This document shows positions 49,121 through 57,468 of a DNA stretch of 64,000 bases, one piece after another. The notes under the pieces are model-generated. The model saw only the letters and a program-made list of their open reading frames with translations. It was not told where the DNA came from and searched no databases. This stretch comes from Streptomyces sp. 11x1 (GTDB taxonomy: Bacteria; Actinomycetota; Actinomycetes; Streptomycetales; Streptomycetaceae): the NCBI RefSeq assembly GCF_032598905.1, contig NZ_CP122458.1, positions 2,852,001 through 2,916,000 on the forward strand. The letters are read 5' to 3'. A program made the position numbers and the translations under genes. Position 1 is the first letter of the stretch; each line of letters opens with the position of its first letter.

Positions 49121-51973
49121 GTGACCGCACACACGACACCCACGCCGCCTTTCCGCGATCCGCAGCTGCCGCTCGCGAAGCGCATCGACGATCTGCTCCA
49201 GCGGCTCACCCTGGACGAGCGGGTCGCCTTCCTGCACCAGTTCGCCCCCGCCGTCGACCGTCTGGGGGTCGCCGCCTTCCGCACCGGCCAGGAGGCTCTG
49301 CACGGGGTGGCCTGGATGGGCCCCGCGACGGTGTTCCCGCAGGCCGTGGGCCTTGGCGCGACCTGGAACGAGGATCTCGTCCGCCGCGTCGGCGAGGCCG
49401 TCTCCACCGAGGTGCGCGCGATGCGCGCCCGCGACGACCGCGTCGGCCTCAACGTCTGGTCCCCCACGGTCAACCTGCTGCGTCACCCGCTGTGGGGCCG
49501 CAACGAGGAGGGCTACTCCGAGGACCCCAGGCTGACCTCGGCGATCGCCACCGCGTACACCCGCGGTCTGCGCGGCGACCACCCCACGTACTGGCGTACG
49601 GCCCCCGTGCTCAAGCACTGGCTGGCGCACAACAACGAGACCGACCGCTCCACCACCTCCTCCTCGGTCCGCCCGCGCGTCCTGCACGAGTACGACCTGC
49701 GCGCCTTCCGCGAGACCGTCGAGGCGGGCGCCGTGGCCGGGGTGATGCCCGCGTACAACCTGGTCAACGGCCGCCCCAACCACGTCTCGCCCCACCTGGC
49801 CGAGCACCTGCGGCGCTGGACCGACGAACACCTGCTGGTCTGCTCGGACGCGGGCGCGCCGTCGAACCTCGTCGACTCCGAGCACTACTACGCCACCCAC
49901 GAGGAGGCGACCGCCGCCTCGCTGCGTGCCGGAGTCGACAGCTTCACCGACCACGGCACGGAGAGTTCGACGATGATCGGCCGCATCCGGGGCGCCCTGG
50001 ACAAGGGCCTGCTGACGGAGGAGGACATCGACCGGGCGGTCCGCCGCCAGCTCTCGGTGCGCTTCCGCCTCGGCGAGTTCGACATCGAAGCCGACCCGTA
50101 CGCCGCCGTCACGGACTTCGACACCCCGGCCCACCGCGCCCTCGCCCAGGAGGCCGCCGAGCAGGCGGTCGTGCTGCTGAAGAACGAGGGAGAGCTGCTG
50201 CCGCTCGCGGCCGACACCCGGATCGCCGTCGTCGGGCTGCTCGCCGACGAGTGCAAACTCGACTGGTACAGCGGCACCCTTCTCCACCGCTCCACCCCGC
50301 TCGAAGGCCTGTACGACCGCTTCGGCGCCGAGCGGGTGACGTTCGCGGAGGGCGTGGACCGCGTCCGTCTGAGGGCGCTGTCCACCGGCGCGTTCGTGTC
50401 CGTGCCCGAGGCCGCCGAGGCCGCCGACGAGGCGCGCGGCGCGGAGGGCGCCCTCGACCCGGCGCTGCTGGCCGGCCGCACCGACCTGCCCCCGCTCACC
50501 ACGGACCCGGACGGCACCGAACTGGCCCTCGTCGACTGGGGCGACGGCGTCCTCACCTTCCGCGCCCCCGACGGCCGTTACCTCTCGGTCGCCGACGACG
50601 GGTACCTGCGCGCCTCGGCGGACCAGCCGGGCGGCTGGATCGTGCAGGAGACGTTCCACCTGGAGCCCTCCGGATCCCACGGGAACGGGCACCTCCTCAA
50701 GCACGCCGGGACAGGCCGGTACGTCACTGTCGGCCCCGACGGCGTGAAGGTTGCCGACAAGAATCCGGAAACCTTCGAACTCGTGGTGGTGCAGTCCGGC
50801 GAGGAGGCCGTGGCCAGGGTGGCCGCCGAGGCCGACATGGTGCTCGTCGTCGCGGGCAACGACCCCCACATCAACGGCCGCGAGACCGAGGACCGCACCG
50901 GCCTCGCGCTCCCCGCCCACCAGGAGCGCCTGCTGCGCGCAGCCCGCGCCGCCAACCCCGACACCGCGTTGGTCCTGGTCTCGGCCTATCCCTACGCGGT
51001 CGATCCCGCCGACCTGCCCGCCGTCCTGTGGACCGCGCACGGCGGCCAGGCAGCGGGCACCGCCCTGGCTCGGGTCCTCGCCGGCGACGTCTCCCCGGCC
51101 GGGCGCCTCCCGCAGACCTGGTACGCCGCCGACGCCGACCTCCCCGGCCTCCTCGACTACGACGTGATCGGCGCCCGTCAGACCTACCTCTACTTCGAGG
51201 GCACCCCGCTCTTCCCGTTCGGCCACGGCCTGTCGTACACGGAGTTCGCGTACGGAGACCTGGTCGCTCAGGTGGGTGACGACGTCCTGACGGTCTCCTT
51301 CACCGTCACCAACACGGGCGCGGTGACCGCCGACGAGGTCGCCCAGCTGTACGTCCGCGCCGAGCACCCGTCGGTCCCGCGCCCCCGCCGCGAGCTGGTC
51401 GGGCACCGCCGGGTCACGCTCACGCCTGGCGCCTCGTCCGAGCTGGCCTTCCGACTCCCGCTCTCCGTACTGCAGTTCTGGGACGTGGCCCACGGCACCT
51501 GGCACCTGGAGCCCGGCGCGTACGAACTCCTCGCCGGCGCGTCGAGCGAGGACATCCGTCTCCGTACGACCGTCACCGTCGAGGGCGAACCCGTGGCCCC
51601 GCGGGCGGTCGTGACGCACGGCCTGGCCGCGGCGGACTTCGACGAGCAGCGCGGCACGGAGATCGTCGACCGCACCAAGGAGTCGGGGGACGCGGTGACA
51701 CCGACGGGCGGCGGTGCCGGTGAACTGCTCTTCCGCGACTGCGACTTCGGCGCCGGGATCACCGGCGTCGAGGTGGAGGTGTCCGGGGCGGGCACCGTCG
51801 AGTTCTCCCTGATCGGCGGCCCGGTCCTCGCCACGCTGACACCGGAGCGTCCCACCTGCGACCTGTACACGTACACCACGCTGCGCGCCGACCTGAGGGC
51901 CGCCGGCGTGCACGACGTCCGCCTGGAGCTGCGCGGCCCCCTGCGGCTGGCGCACGTCGGCTTCTCCGGTTGA
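49121..51973 (+). CDS. GH3 beta-glucosidase/beta-xylosidase-like enzyme with inserted beta-trefoil and C-terminal CBM6-like domain
   Basis: The 950-residue protein lacks a signal peptide, so it acts in the cytoplasm. The GH3 N-terminal barrel has EALHGVAWMGPATVFPQAVG, NEEGYSEDPRL and nucleophile Asp243 in LLVCSDAGAPSN. The C-terminal alpha/beta sandwich is split by an insertion at about residues 463-556 (FRAPDGRYLSVADDGYLRAS, GTGRYVTVGPDGVKV) resembling a fascin/ricin-like beta-trefoil segment, where many GH3 enzymes carry a PA14. A FnIII-like domain follows (DEVAQLYVRAEHPSVPRPRREL), then a CBM6-like module (~826-950). It probably removes non-reducing-end glucose or xylose from imported oligosaccharides. 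The LacI-type operator at 49070-49083 overlaps its promoter. Confidence 0.9.
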   Translation: MTAHTTPTPPFRDPQLPLAKRIDDLLQRLTLDERVAFLHQFAPAVDRLGVAAFRTGQEALHGVAWMGPATVFPQAVGLGATWNEDLVRRVGEAVSTEVRAMRARDDRVGLNVWSPTVNLLRHPLWGRNEEGYSEDPRLTSAIATAYTRGLRGDHPTYWRTAPVLKHWLAHNNETDRSTTSSSVRPRVLHEYDLRAFRETVEAGAVAGVMPAYNLVNGRPNHVSPHLAEHLRRWTDEHLLVCSDAGAPSNLVDSEHYYATHEEATAASLRAGVDSFTDHGTESSTMIGRIRGALDKGLLTEEDIDRAVRRQLSVRFRLGEFDIEADPYAAVTDFDTPAHRALAQEAAEQAVVLLKNEGELLPLAADTRIAVVGLLADECKLDWYSGTLLHRSTPLEGLYDRFGAERVTFAEGVDRVRLRALSTGAFVSVPEAAEAADEARGAEGALDPALLAGRTDLPPLTTDPDGTELALVDWGDGVLTFRAPDGRYLSVADDGYLRASADQPGGWIVQETFHLEPSGSHGNGHLLKHAGTGRYVTVGPDGVKVADKNPETFELVVVQSGEEAVARVAAEADMVLVVAGNDPHINGRETEDRTGLALPAHQERLLRAARAANPDTALVLVSAYPYAVDPADLPAVLWTAHGGQAAGTALARVLAGDVSPAGRLPQTWYAADADLPGLLDYDVIGARQTYLYFEGTPLFPFGHGLSYTEFAYGDLVAQVGDDVLTVSFTVTNTGAVTADEVAQLYVRAEHPSVPRPRRELVGHRRVTLTPGASSELAFRLPLSVLQFWDVAHGTWHLEPGAYELLAGASSEDIRLRTTVTVEGEPVAPRAVVTHGLAAADFDEQRGTEIVDRTKESGDAVTPTGGGAGELLFRDCDFGAGITGVEVEVSGAGTVEFSLIGGPVLATLTPERPTCDLYTYTTLRADLRAAGVHDVRLELRGPLRLAHVGFSG

Positions 51974-51998
51974 GGGTCCGGAGGCAGGCCGACGCACA

Positions 51999-52040
51999 GA
52001 AGGGGCCCGGCACCGGAAGGCATCGGTGCCGGGCCCCTTC
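51999..52040. terminator. Perfect 17-bp hairpin after the GH3 gene
   Basis: The arms at 51999-52015 and 52024-52040 (GAAGGGGCCCGGCACCG) with an 8-base loop begin 26 bases after the GH3 stop. It probably also terminates the aldehyde dehydrogenase transcript from the other side. Confidence 0.88.
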
Positions 52041-52066
52041 ATCCCGGGATCTGCCCCCAGGCTACC

Positions 52067-52081
52067 TGAAAACGATTGTCA
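52067..52081. promoter_or_regulatory. Zur-box-like palindrome (TGAAAACGATTGTCA)
   Basis: The 15-base site has TGA...TCA ends and an AAAACGATTG core closely resembling the Streptomyces Zur consensus (TGAAAATGATTTTCA, as I recall it). It lies between two converging gene ends with no start codon nearby, so it has no obvious target. Confidence 0.45.
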
Positions 52082-52118
52082 GAAGCTAGGGGTGGAGCGG
52101 GGTGATCTCAGTGGGGCG

Positions 52119-53606
52119 TCAGAGCTGGAGTCCCGTCAGGACCATGACCCGCTCGTAGGTGTAGTCGTCCATCGCGAACTTCACACCCTCGCGCCCGGTC
52201 CCGGACTGCTTCACGCCGCCGTACGGCATCTGGTCGGCGCGGTAGGACGGCACGTCGCCGATGATCACGCCGCCGACCTCCAGCGCGCGGTGGGCACGGA
52301 AGGCGGTCTGCAGGTCGTGGGTGAAGACGCCCGCCTGGAGGCCGTACTTGGAGTCGTTGACGGCGGCGAAGGCCTCGGCCTCCCCGTCCACCTTCCGCAC
52401 GGTGAGGACGGGTCCGAAGACCTCCTCGCAGGAGACGGTCACGTCGGCGGGCACGTCGGCCAGGACCGTCGGCGCGTACGTGGCGCCGTCGCGCTTGCCG
52501 CCGGTGAGGAGGGTGGCCCCGGCGCCGACCGCCTCCTGGACCCATGCCTCGACCCGCTTGGCGGCGTTCTCGTCGACCAGCGGTCCGACGTCGGTGGCGC
52601 CGTCGGACGGGTCGCCGGTCACCTGGGCCTCGACGGCGGCGACGATGCGCGGCAGCAGCCGCTCGTACACGGACGCGTCCGCGATCACCCGCTGCACCGA
52701 GATGCAGGACTGGCCGCCCTGGTAGTTCGAGAAGGTCGCGATACGGGTCGCGGCCCAGTCGAGGTCCTCGTCGCTCGCGTAGTCGGCCAGCACGACCGCC
52801 GCGCCGTTGCCGCCCAGCTCCAGGGTGCAGTGCTTGCGCGGCACCGAGTCCATGATCGCGTAGCCGACCTTCTCGGAGCCGGTGAAGGAGATCACGGGCA
52901 GCCGCTCGTCCTGGACGAGGGCGGGCATGCGGTCGTTGGCGACGGGGAGGATGCTCCAGGAGCCGGCGGGAAGCACGGTCCCGGCTCCCGCGCCTGCCGC
53001 GGTCGCCGCGTGGGCCTCGGCCTCGGCGAGCAGCTCTCCGATGATCAGACCGGAGAGCGGGGTGGCCGGGGCGGGCTTCAGGACGATCGGCACACCGGCC
53101 GCGATCGCCGGGGCGATCTTGTGGGCGCAGAGGTTGAGCGGGAAGTTGAAGGGTGCGATACCGAGGACGGCGCCCTTGGGGAAGCGGCGCGTGAGGGCCA
53201 GCCGCCCCTGACCGCCGAGGTCGGTGTCGAGCCGCTGCGCCTCGCCGCTGTTGAACCGCCGGGCCTCCTCGGCCGCGAACCGGAACACGGACACGGCCCG
53301 GCCGACCTCGCCCCGCGCCCACTTGATCGGCTTGCCGTTCTCGGCGGAGATCAGCTGCGCGATCTCCTCGGTCCGCTCGGCCAGACTCCGGCTGACCCGG
53401 TCCAGGACCGCGGCCCGCACGTGCGCGGGCGTCGCCGCGAACTCGTCCCGCACGGCGTACGCGGCGGCCACGGCCTCCTCGACCTGCTCGTCCGTCGGCA
53501 CACTCACGCTGCCGACCGAGCGCCCGTCCCAGGGCGACGTCACATCGAACGTGGTCTCACCGGTGGCCCGACGGCCGGCGAGCCAGAAGGCGTGAGTGGC
53601 GGTCAT
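52119..53606 (-). CDS. NAD(P)-dependent aldehyde dehydrogenase
   Basis: The start at 53606 (MTATHAFWLAGRRATGE) has GGGA seven bases upstream; an in-frame start 30 bases earlier is less likely. The 495-residue enzyme has the ALDH Rossmann motif FTGSEKVGYAIM, the catalytic Glu in LELGGNGAAVV and the catalytic Cys in YQGGQSCISVQR. EEVFGPVLTVRKV is the usual C-terminal block. PFNFPLNLCAHKIAPAIAAG resembles succinate-semialdehyde/aminobutyraldehyde-type enzymes. The nearby gabT, PucR and amine oxidase genes make a GABA or polyamine aldehyde a reasonable substrate, by inference. Confidence 0.92.
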   Translation of the reverse strand: MTATHAFWLAGRRATGETTFDVTSPWDGRSVGSVSVPTDEQVEEAVAAAYAVRDEFAATPAHVRAAVLDRVSRSLAERTEEIAQLISAENGKPIKWARGEVGRAVSVFRFAAEEARRFNSGEAQRLDTDLGGQGRLALTRRFPKGAVLGIAPFNFPLNLCAHKIAPAIAAGVPIVLKPAPATPLSGLIIGELLAEAEAHAATAAGAGAGTVLPAGSWSILPVANDRMPALVQDERLPVISFTGSEKVGYAIMDSVPRKHCTLELGGNGAAVVLADYASDEDLDWAATRIATFSNYQGGQSCISVQRVIADASVYERLLPRIVAAVEAQVTGDPSDGATDVGPLVDENAAKRVEAWVQEAVGAGATLLTGGKRDGATYAPTVLADVPADVTVSCEEVFGPVLTVRKVDGEAEAFAAVNDSKYGLQAGVFTHDLQTAFRAHRALEVGGVIIGDVPSYRADQMPYGGVKQSGTGREGVKFAMDDYTYERVMVLTGLQL

Positions 53607-53799
53607 AGTCGTTCCCGGCCCTTCGATAAGTGACACTTCGGCTTCCGCTCCACGGTAGGGCCGGGTCGCCGAGGGGTCGTTTGTCCGGCACGTATGAGTA
53701 CGGCCGGGGGTTGCGCCGGATTGGACGAGTGGGGCACCGACACCGCTGGAATCAGGCCCGTCGGACCCGACCGGAGCGCCGCCTGCGAGGATTCCCCCC

Positions 53800-54150
53800 G
53801 TGACCTACGACCTCGCGGTGTGGGACGGTGCACGCCCACTCGACGACGATCAAGCGGGCTCGGTCTACGACGAGCTCTATGCACGCTACCTGGAGTCGGA
53901 CGAGGTCACCGCGCCCCCGACCCCGGCCATCGCGGCCTACGTCGAGGCACTCCTCCAGCGATACCCGGACGACATCGACGGCGACACCGTCTGGGCGTCG
54001 CCCCCGGTCGTCGACGAAGCCTCGGGGCCGATCGTCTACCTGGTCATGTCCTGTCGCGCGACCCAAGAGGTCCTTGATCACGCCGCTTCACTGGCCCACG
54101 AGCACGGGCTCGTCTGTTACGACCCACAGGCGGCGTGCCTGCGGGCGTGA
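53800..54150 (+). CDS. Small conserved-looking hypothetical protein
   Basis: The 116-residue, acidic soluble protein begins MTYDLAVWDGARPLDDDQAGSVYDELYARYLE and ends ASLAHEHGLVCYDPQAACLRA. The GTG start follows the aldehyde dehydrogenase divergent region. Alternating helix/strand segments suggest an alpha-beta fold. I have a general impression that proteins of this type occur in many actinomycetes, but I recognise no domain or active site and give no function. It ends 19 bases before the convergent DUF1772 gene. Confidence 0.7.
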   Translation: MTYDLAVWDGARPLDDDQAGSVYDELYARYLESDEVTAPPTPAIAAYVEALLQRYPDDIDGDTVWASPPVVDEASGPIVYLVMSCRATQEVLDHAASLAHEHGLVCYDPQAACLRA

Positions 54151-54169
54151 GCCACGTGCGCAGGCGGGC

Positions 54170-54616
54170 TCAGGCGAGGGCCGCGACCAGCAGGGTGAAG
54201 GCGGCGATGATGACGGCGACGCGGGCGTAGTGGAAGCGGTCCCAGCGGTTCGCCTGCTCCTTCCAGTCCTCGGGTCGGTTCTCGGGCGTCCACGTCTTGC
54301 CCCGGTTGTTGATCGGGGCGAGCAGCAGAAGCGACATGATCACGCTGACGACCAGCAGAACCCCGGCGGTGACCACGAGGCCGGTACCGCGGTGCTGCCA
54401 TCCGGCCACCGCCCAGACCGCGACGAGCACGAGCGACGCGATGTACCAGACCGGCATCACGGTGCCGAGCATCCGGCCCCCGCGGGCGCGGCCGAGCACG
54501 GCGCTCTCCTCGGGCAGTCCGTTGAGGATCGGGTTGACGACGAAGGCGACGGAGAACTCCACCCCCACCATCAGGCCGATGACCACCGTGGTGAACACCT
54601 CAAGTGCGTCGAGCAT
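54170..54616 (-). CDS. DUF1772 (anthrone oxygenase-like) membrane protein
   Basis: The 148-residue protein starts at the ATG at 54616 with GGAGG six bases upstream and has four predicted membrane helices (FTTVVIGLMVGVEFSVAFVV, VWYIASLVLVAVWAVAG, LVVTAGVLLVVSVIMSLLLLAPI, YARVAVIIAAFTLLVAAL). The conserved GVEFSVAFVVNPIL and INNRGKTW...ENRPEDWKEQANRWDRFHYAR patterns are typical of DUF1772. Some members accompany aromatic polyketide oxidation, but most are uncharacterised. It is divergent from a TetR gene, and their 90-base gap holds CTAGC-type palindromes, so it is probably the TetR target. Confidence 0.85.
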   Translation of the reverse strand: MLDALEVFTTVVIGLMVGVEFSVAFVVNPILNGLPEESAVLGRARGGRMLGTVMPVWYIASLVLVAVWAVAGWQHRGTGLVVTAGVLLVVSVIMSLLLLAPINNRGKTWTPENRPEDWKEQANRWDRFHYARVAVIIAAFTLLVAALA

Positions 54617-54633
54617 GATGACCCTCCAGGAAT

Positions 54634-54697
54634 CTAGCGTCGCTAGCCGATGAAGCAACGCTAGACCTTCCATCGCTCGATTGTCTAGCGATGCTAG
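54634..54697. promoter_or_regulatory. Two TetR-type operators in the DUF1772/tetR divergent promoter
   Basis: CTAGCGTCGCTAG at 54634-54646 and CTAGCGATGCTAG at 54685-54697 share the arms CTAGC/GCTAG; a half site (CGCTAG) lies near 54658. The second copy ends 9 bases before the TetR start codon. Such spacing suits repression of both genes by the TetR protein. Confidence 0.75.
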
Positions 54698-54706
54698 GAT
54701 CGAGAC

Positions 54707-55291
54707 ATGTCGGCACAGGAACGCAAGGAGCGCGAACGGGCGGTCCGCGAGCGCCTCATCGTGGCCACGGCCCGCGAACTCGCCGAGGACCAGGGCTGGG
54801 ACGCGGTCACCACCCGTCGGCTCGCGGAGCGCATCGAGTACAGCCAGCCCGTCCTCTACAGTCATTTCCGCGGCAAGCGCGAGATCATCGGGGCCGTGGC
54901 CCTGGAGGGGGCCACCGAGATGGCGGCGGCGCTACGAGCCGCGGCCTCGGCCTCGGCCTCGGAGGGCGCCCGCTCCCGGATCACCGCTCTGGCCCGCGCC
55001 TACCTCGACTTCGCCGAACGCCACCCGGCGGTCTACGACGCCATGTTCCGGCTCGACGGCGGCCTGGCGTTCGCCCACGAGGACACCCCCGAACCGCTGA
55101 AGGACGCCTTCGCCGCCCTGCTGGAGAACCTCGACGAGGTCGCCGGGGACGGCGTCCACCCGGGACTGTTCACCGAGGTGTTCTGGGCGGCCCTGCACGG
55201 ACTCGCCGGCCTCACCCGCGCCCGACGGCTCCCCCCGGAGGACACCGAACGCAGGGTGGAGCTGCTGGTGGACCGGCTCGCCATCGTCTGA
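54707..55291 (+). CDS. TetR family transcriptional regulator
   Basis: The 194-residue protein has a TetR N-terminal helix-turn-helix (RLIVATARELAEDQGWDAVTTRRLAERIEYSQPVLYSHFRGKREIIGAVAL) and a helical ligand-binding C-terminal domain with the WHG-type segment VFWAALHGLAGLTRARRLPP. It is transcribed divergently from the DUF1772 membrane protein gene, with CTAGC-type palindromes between them; autoregulation and control of the neighbour are expected. The inducer is unknown. Confidence 0.92.
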   Translation: MSAQERKERERAVRERLIVATARELAEDQGWDAVTTRRLAERIEYSQPVLYSHFRGKREIIGAVALEGATEMAAALRAAASASASEGARSRITALARAYLDFAERHPAVYDAMFRLDGGLAFAHEDTPEPLKDAFAALLENLDEVAGDGVHPGLFTEVFWAALHGLAGLTRARRLPPEDTERRVELLVDRLAIV

Positions 55292-55361
55292 GGAGGCCCC
55301 GCCAGGCCCGCAGCCGCACGGGCACGGGAAAGGGCACGGGCTACGGGCACGGAAATGCGCC

Positions 55362-57239
55362 CTACTCCCCGGCCGCCTCCGTGGCCTTCAGGGCCAGCCA
55401 CAGCTCCATCCGCACGTCCGGATCGTCCAGGGACCGGCCGAGGATCTCCTCCACCCGGCGCATCCGGTACCGCAGCGTGTGCCGGTGCACTCCCAGGTCC
55501 GCGGCAGCCGCGTCCCACTGGCCGTGGCGCGACAACCACGCCCGCAGCGAGGCCACCAGATCCCCCCGCCCCGTCGCGTCGTGCTCACGCAGCGGGCGGA
55601 GCAGGCTGTCGGCGAAGGCCCGCACGGCGTCGTCCCCGAGCAGCGGCAGCACGGACCCCGCCGCCAGCTCCTCGTGCTCGACCAGACAACGCCCCCGGCG
55701 CCGGGCCACGGACAACGCCTGCTCGGCCTGTTTGTACGCGGCCGCCGCGGCGATCGGCCCGGCCGGCGCGGACAGCCCGACGACGAGTTCCTCCTCCTCG
55801 ACGCCCCCACCGACTGCCGCGGAGCCGGACGCGCCGGCGGACACAGGGTCCCGCCCCGCCGCCCGAGCCGTCTCCAATGCCACCGCGAACTCCCCGCACG
55901 CGGCCACCGCCGCGCCCCCGTCGACGGCGAGCACGACGAGCCGCTCCCCGTCGGGCACCACCAGCACCGCCTCCCCGGCGCGCGCCGCTGCCGCCTCCAC
56001 CACCTCGACGAGCTGCCCGAGCAGTTCCCCACCCGAGTCGCCACCGGCTGTCGCGCCCGCCGGGGCCCGTACGACTTCGGCGGTCACGCCCCCGGCCGCG
56101 CCCGCCGCCGCGCCCCCGGACCCAGCAGCCCCCTGCGCGCCCCCAAGCCCGGACCGAGCCCCCTCCCCGACCCCGCGCGCCCTTTCGGAGGCACGCGCGC
56201 CCCCGGCCGAACTCACCGACCCGGCCCCGACCGCCTCCTCCACGGCGCCCGCCGTCCCCACCGCACCGACCGTCCCCTCCATCCGCGCCCGCGCGGCCGA
56301 AGCCGACGCCGCCTCCGCGAGGATCAGCCGGAACGGGGCGTCAAGGAGGCCCCCGTACAGATCCCCGGCGACGGCGCGCGCGTGGTCGCACTCCCCCGCC
56401 AGCAGCATGCGCAGCACCGCCGCGCCGATCCGCTGCTCGGCGGCGTGCAACGAGCCCGACCGTTCCGTGGTGAGGGTGAGGAGCGCGATCGCGGAGTGCA
56501 CGGCGTACCGCTCGGCCGTACCGAGAGCCGCCGCCGTGCCGACGGCGAGGGCGGCGCGGGCCCGGCGGCCGGTGCCGAGGGAGTGCAGTTCGACGCGGTC
56601 CTCGCCGCCGACGACCGCGCTGGCCGGAGCGGGCCGGTCCCGCAGCCGTTCGACGTCGGCGACGAGCCGCCCGGCCCGCCGCTCCGCCCACTCGGGCGCC
56701 ACCGCGACGACCGCGCCGGAGGCGTCGTACAGGGCCGCCCACCCGTCGACCTGCCCGGCGAGCGCGCCCAGCAGTCCCTCGGGTCCGGCGGCCAGGGCCT
56801 GCCGGGTGAGTTCGCGCTGCGCGGCGAACCCCGCCGTCACCGCCCGGTACTGCTCGGCGGCGATCGCGGCGGACACCGCCTTGCTGATGGCGAGGAAGGG
56901 CGTGCGCCGGGGGACTTCCAGCAGGGGCAGCCCCTCCCCCTCGGCCGCGTCGACGAGCGCCTGGGGGATGTCCTCGTAGTGCACCCCGACGGCGAACCCG
57001 AGCCCGACCACCCCGGCCCCCACCAGCCTCCGTACATAGCGCCGCATCGCCTCCGGATCCTCCGCGTCCAGCTTCAGCGCGGTGATCAGCAGCAGCTCCC
57101 CGCCCTCCATGTACGGCACGGGGTCGGCGAGCTCACTGGCGTGCGCCCAGCGCACCGGCACGTCGAGGCGGTCCTCGCCCGCCCGCACGGTCAGCTTGAG
57201 CGCGGAGTGGTGGACGAGCGAGGCGAGCGTCGGGGGCAT
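55362..57239 (-). CDS. PucR family transcriptional regulator with internal Ala/Gly insertion
   Basis: The 625-residue activator-type regulator has an N-terminal PucR domain (TLASLVHHSALKLTVRAGEDRLDVPVRWAHASELADPVPYMEGGELLLITAL), a CdaR-like middle domain and the C-terminal PucR HTH (DAAAADLGVHRHTLRYRMRRVEEILGRSLDDPDVRMELWLAL). Residues ~318-400 are an Ala/Gly/Ser/Val low-complexity insertion inside the middle domain, making the protein ~80-100 residues longer than usual. GAAGGT precedes the ATG. PucR proteins respond to purine, GABA or polyamine metabolites. gabT lies two genes upstream, so control of GABA catabolism is plausible. Confidence 0.9.
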   Translation of the reverse strand: MPPTLASLVHHSALKLTVRAGEDRLDVPVRWAHASELADPVPYMEGGELLLITALKLDAEDPEAMRRYVRRLVGAGVVGLGFAVGVHYEDIPQALVDAAEGEGLPLLEVPRRTPFLAISKAVSAAIAAEQYRAVTAGFAAQRELTRQALAAGPEGLLGALAGQVDGWAALYDASGAVVAVAPEWAERRAGRLVADVERLRDRPAPASAVVGGEDRVELHSLGTGRRARAALAVGTAAALGTAERYAVHSAIALLTLTTERSGSLHAAEQRIGAAVLRMLLAGECDHARAVAGDLYGGLLDAPFRLILAEAASASAARARMEGTVGAVGTAGAVEEAVGAGSVSSAGGARASERARGVGEGARSGLGGAQGAAGSGGAAAGAAGGVTAEVVRAPAGATAGGDSGGELLGQLVEVVEAAAARAGEAVLVVPDGERLVVLAVDGGAAVAACGEFAVALETARAAGRDPVSAGASGSAAVGGGVEEEELVVGLSAPAGPIAAAAAYKQAEQALSVARRRGRCLVEHEELAAGSVLPLLGDDAVRAFADSLLRPLREHDATGRGDLVASLRAWLSRHGQWDAAAADLGVHRHTLRYRMRRVEEILGRSLDDPDVRMELWLALKATEAAGE

Positions 57240-57468
57240 GGGACCTTCAGGTCGACGTCGGAGGCGGGAAGAGGACCGGGCGGGAAACAGACAAGGCTTT
57301 TTGGCCGCCGCGTATGAACGGCCTGTCCCGATTCTGCCTCACCGTACGATCACAAGTCCCACGCACCGCACACCGAATGGCTCGAATCGAACGCACCCGC
57401 CGACCCCACGAACGGTCCGCCGACGACCCCACGTACGTCTCCCGACAGCTCCCCTCGGCGCGCGCCCC

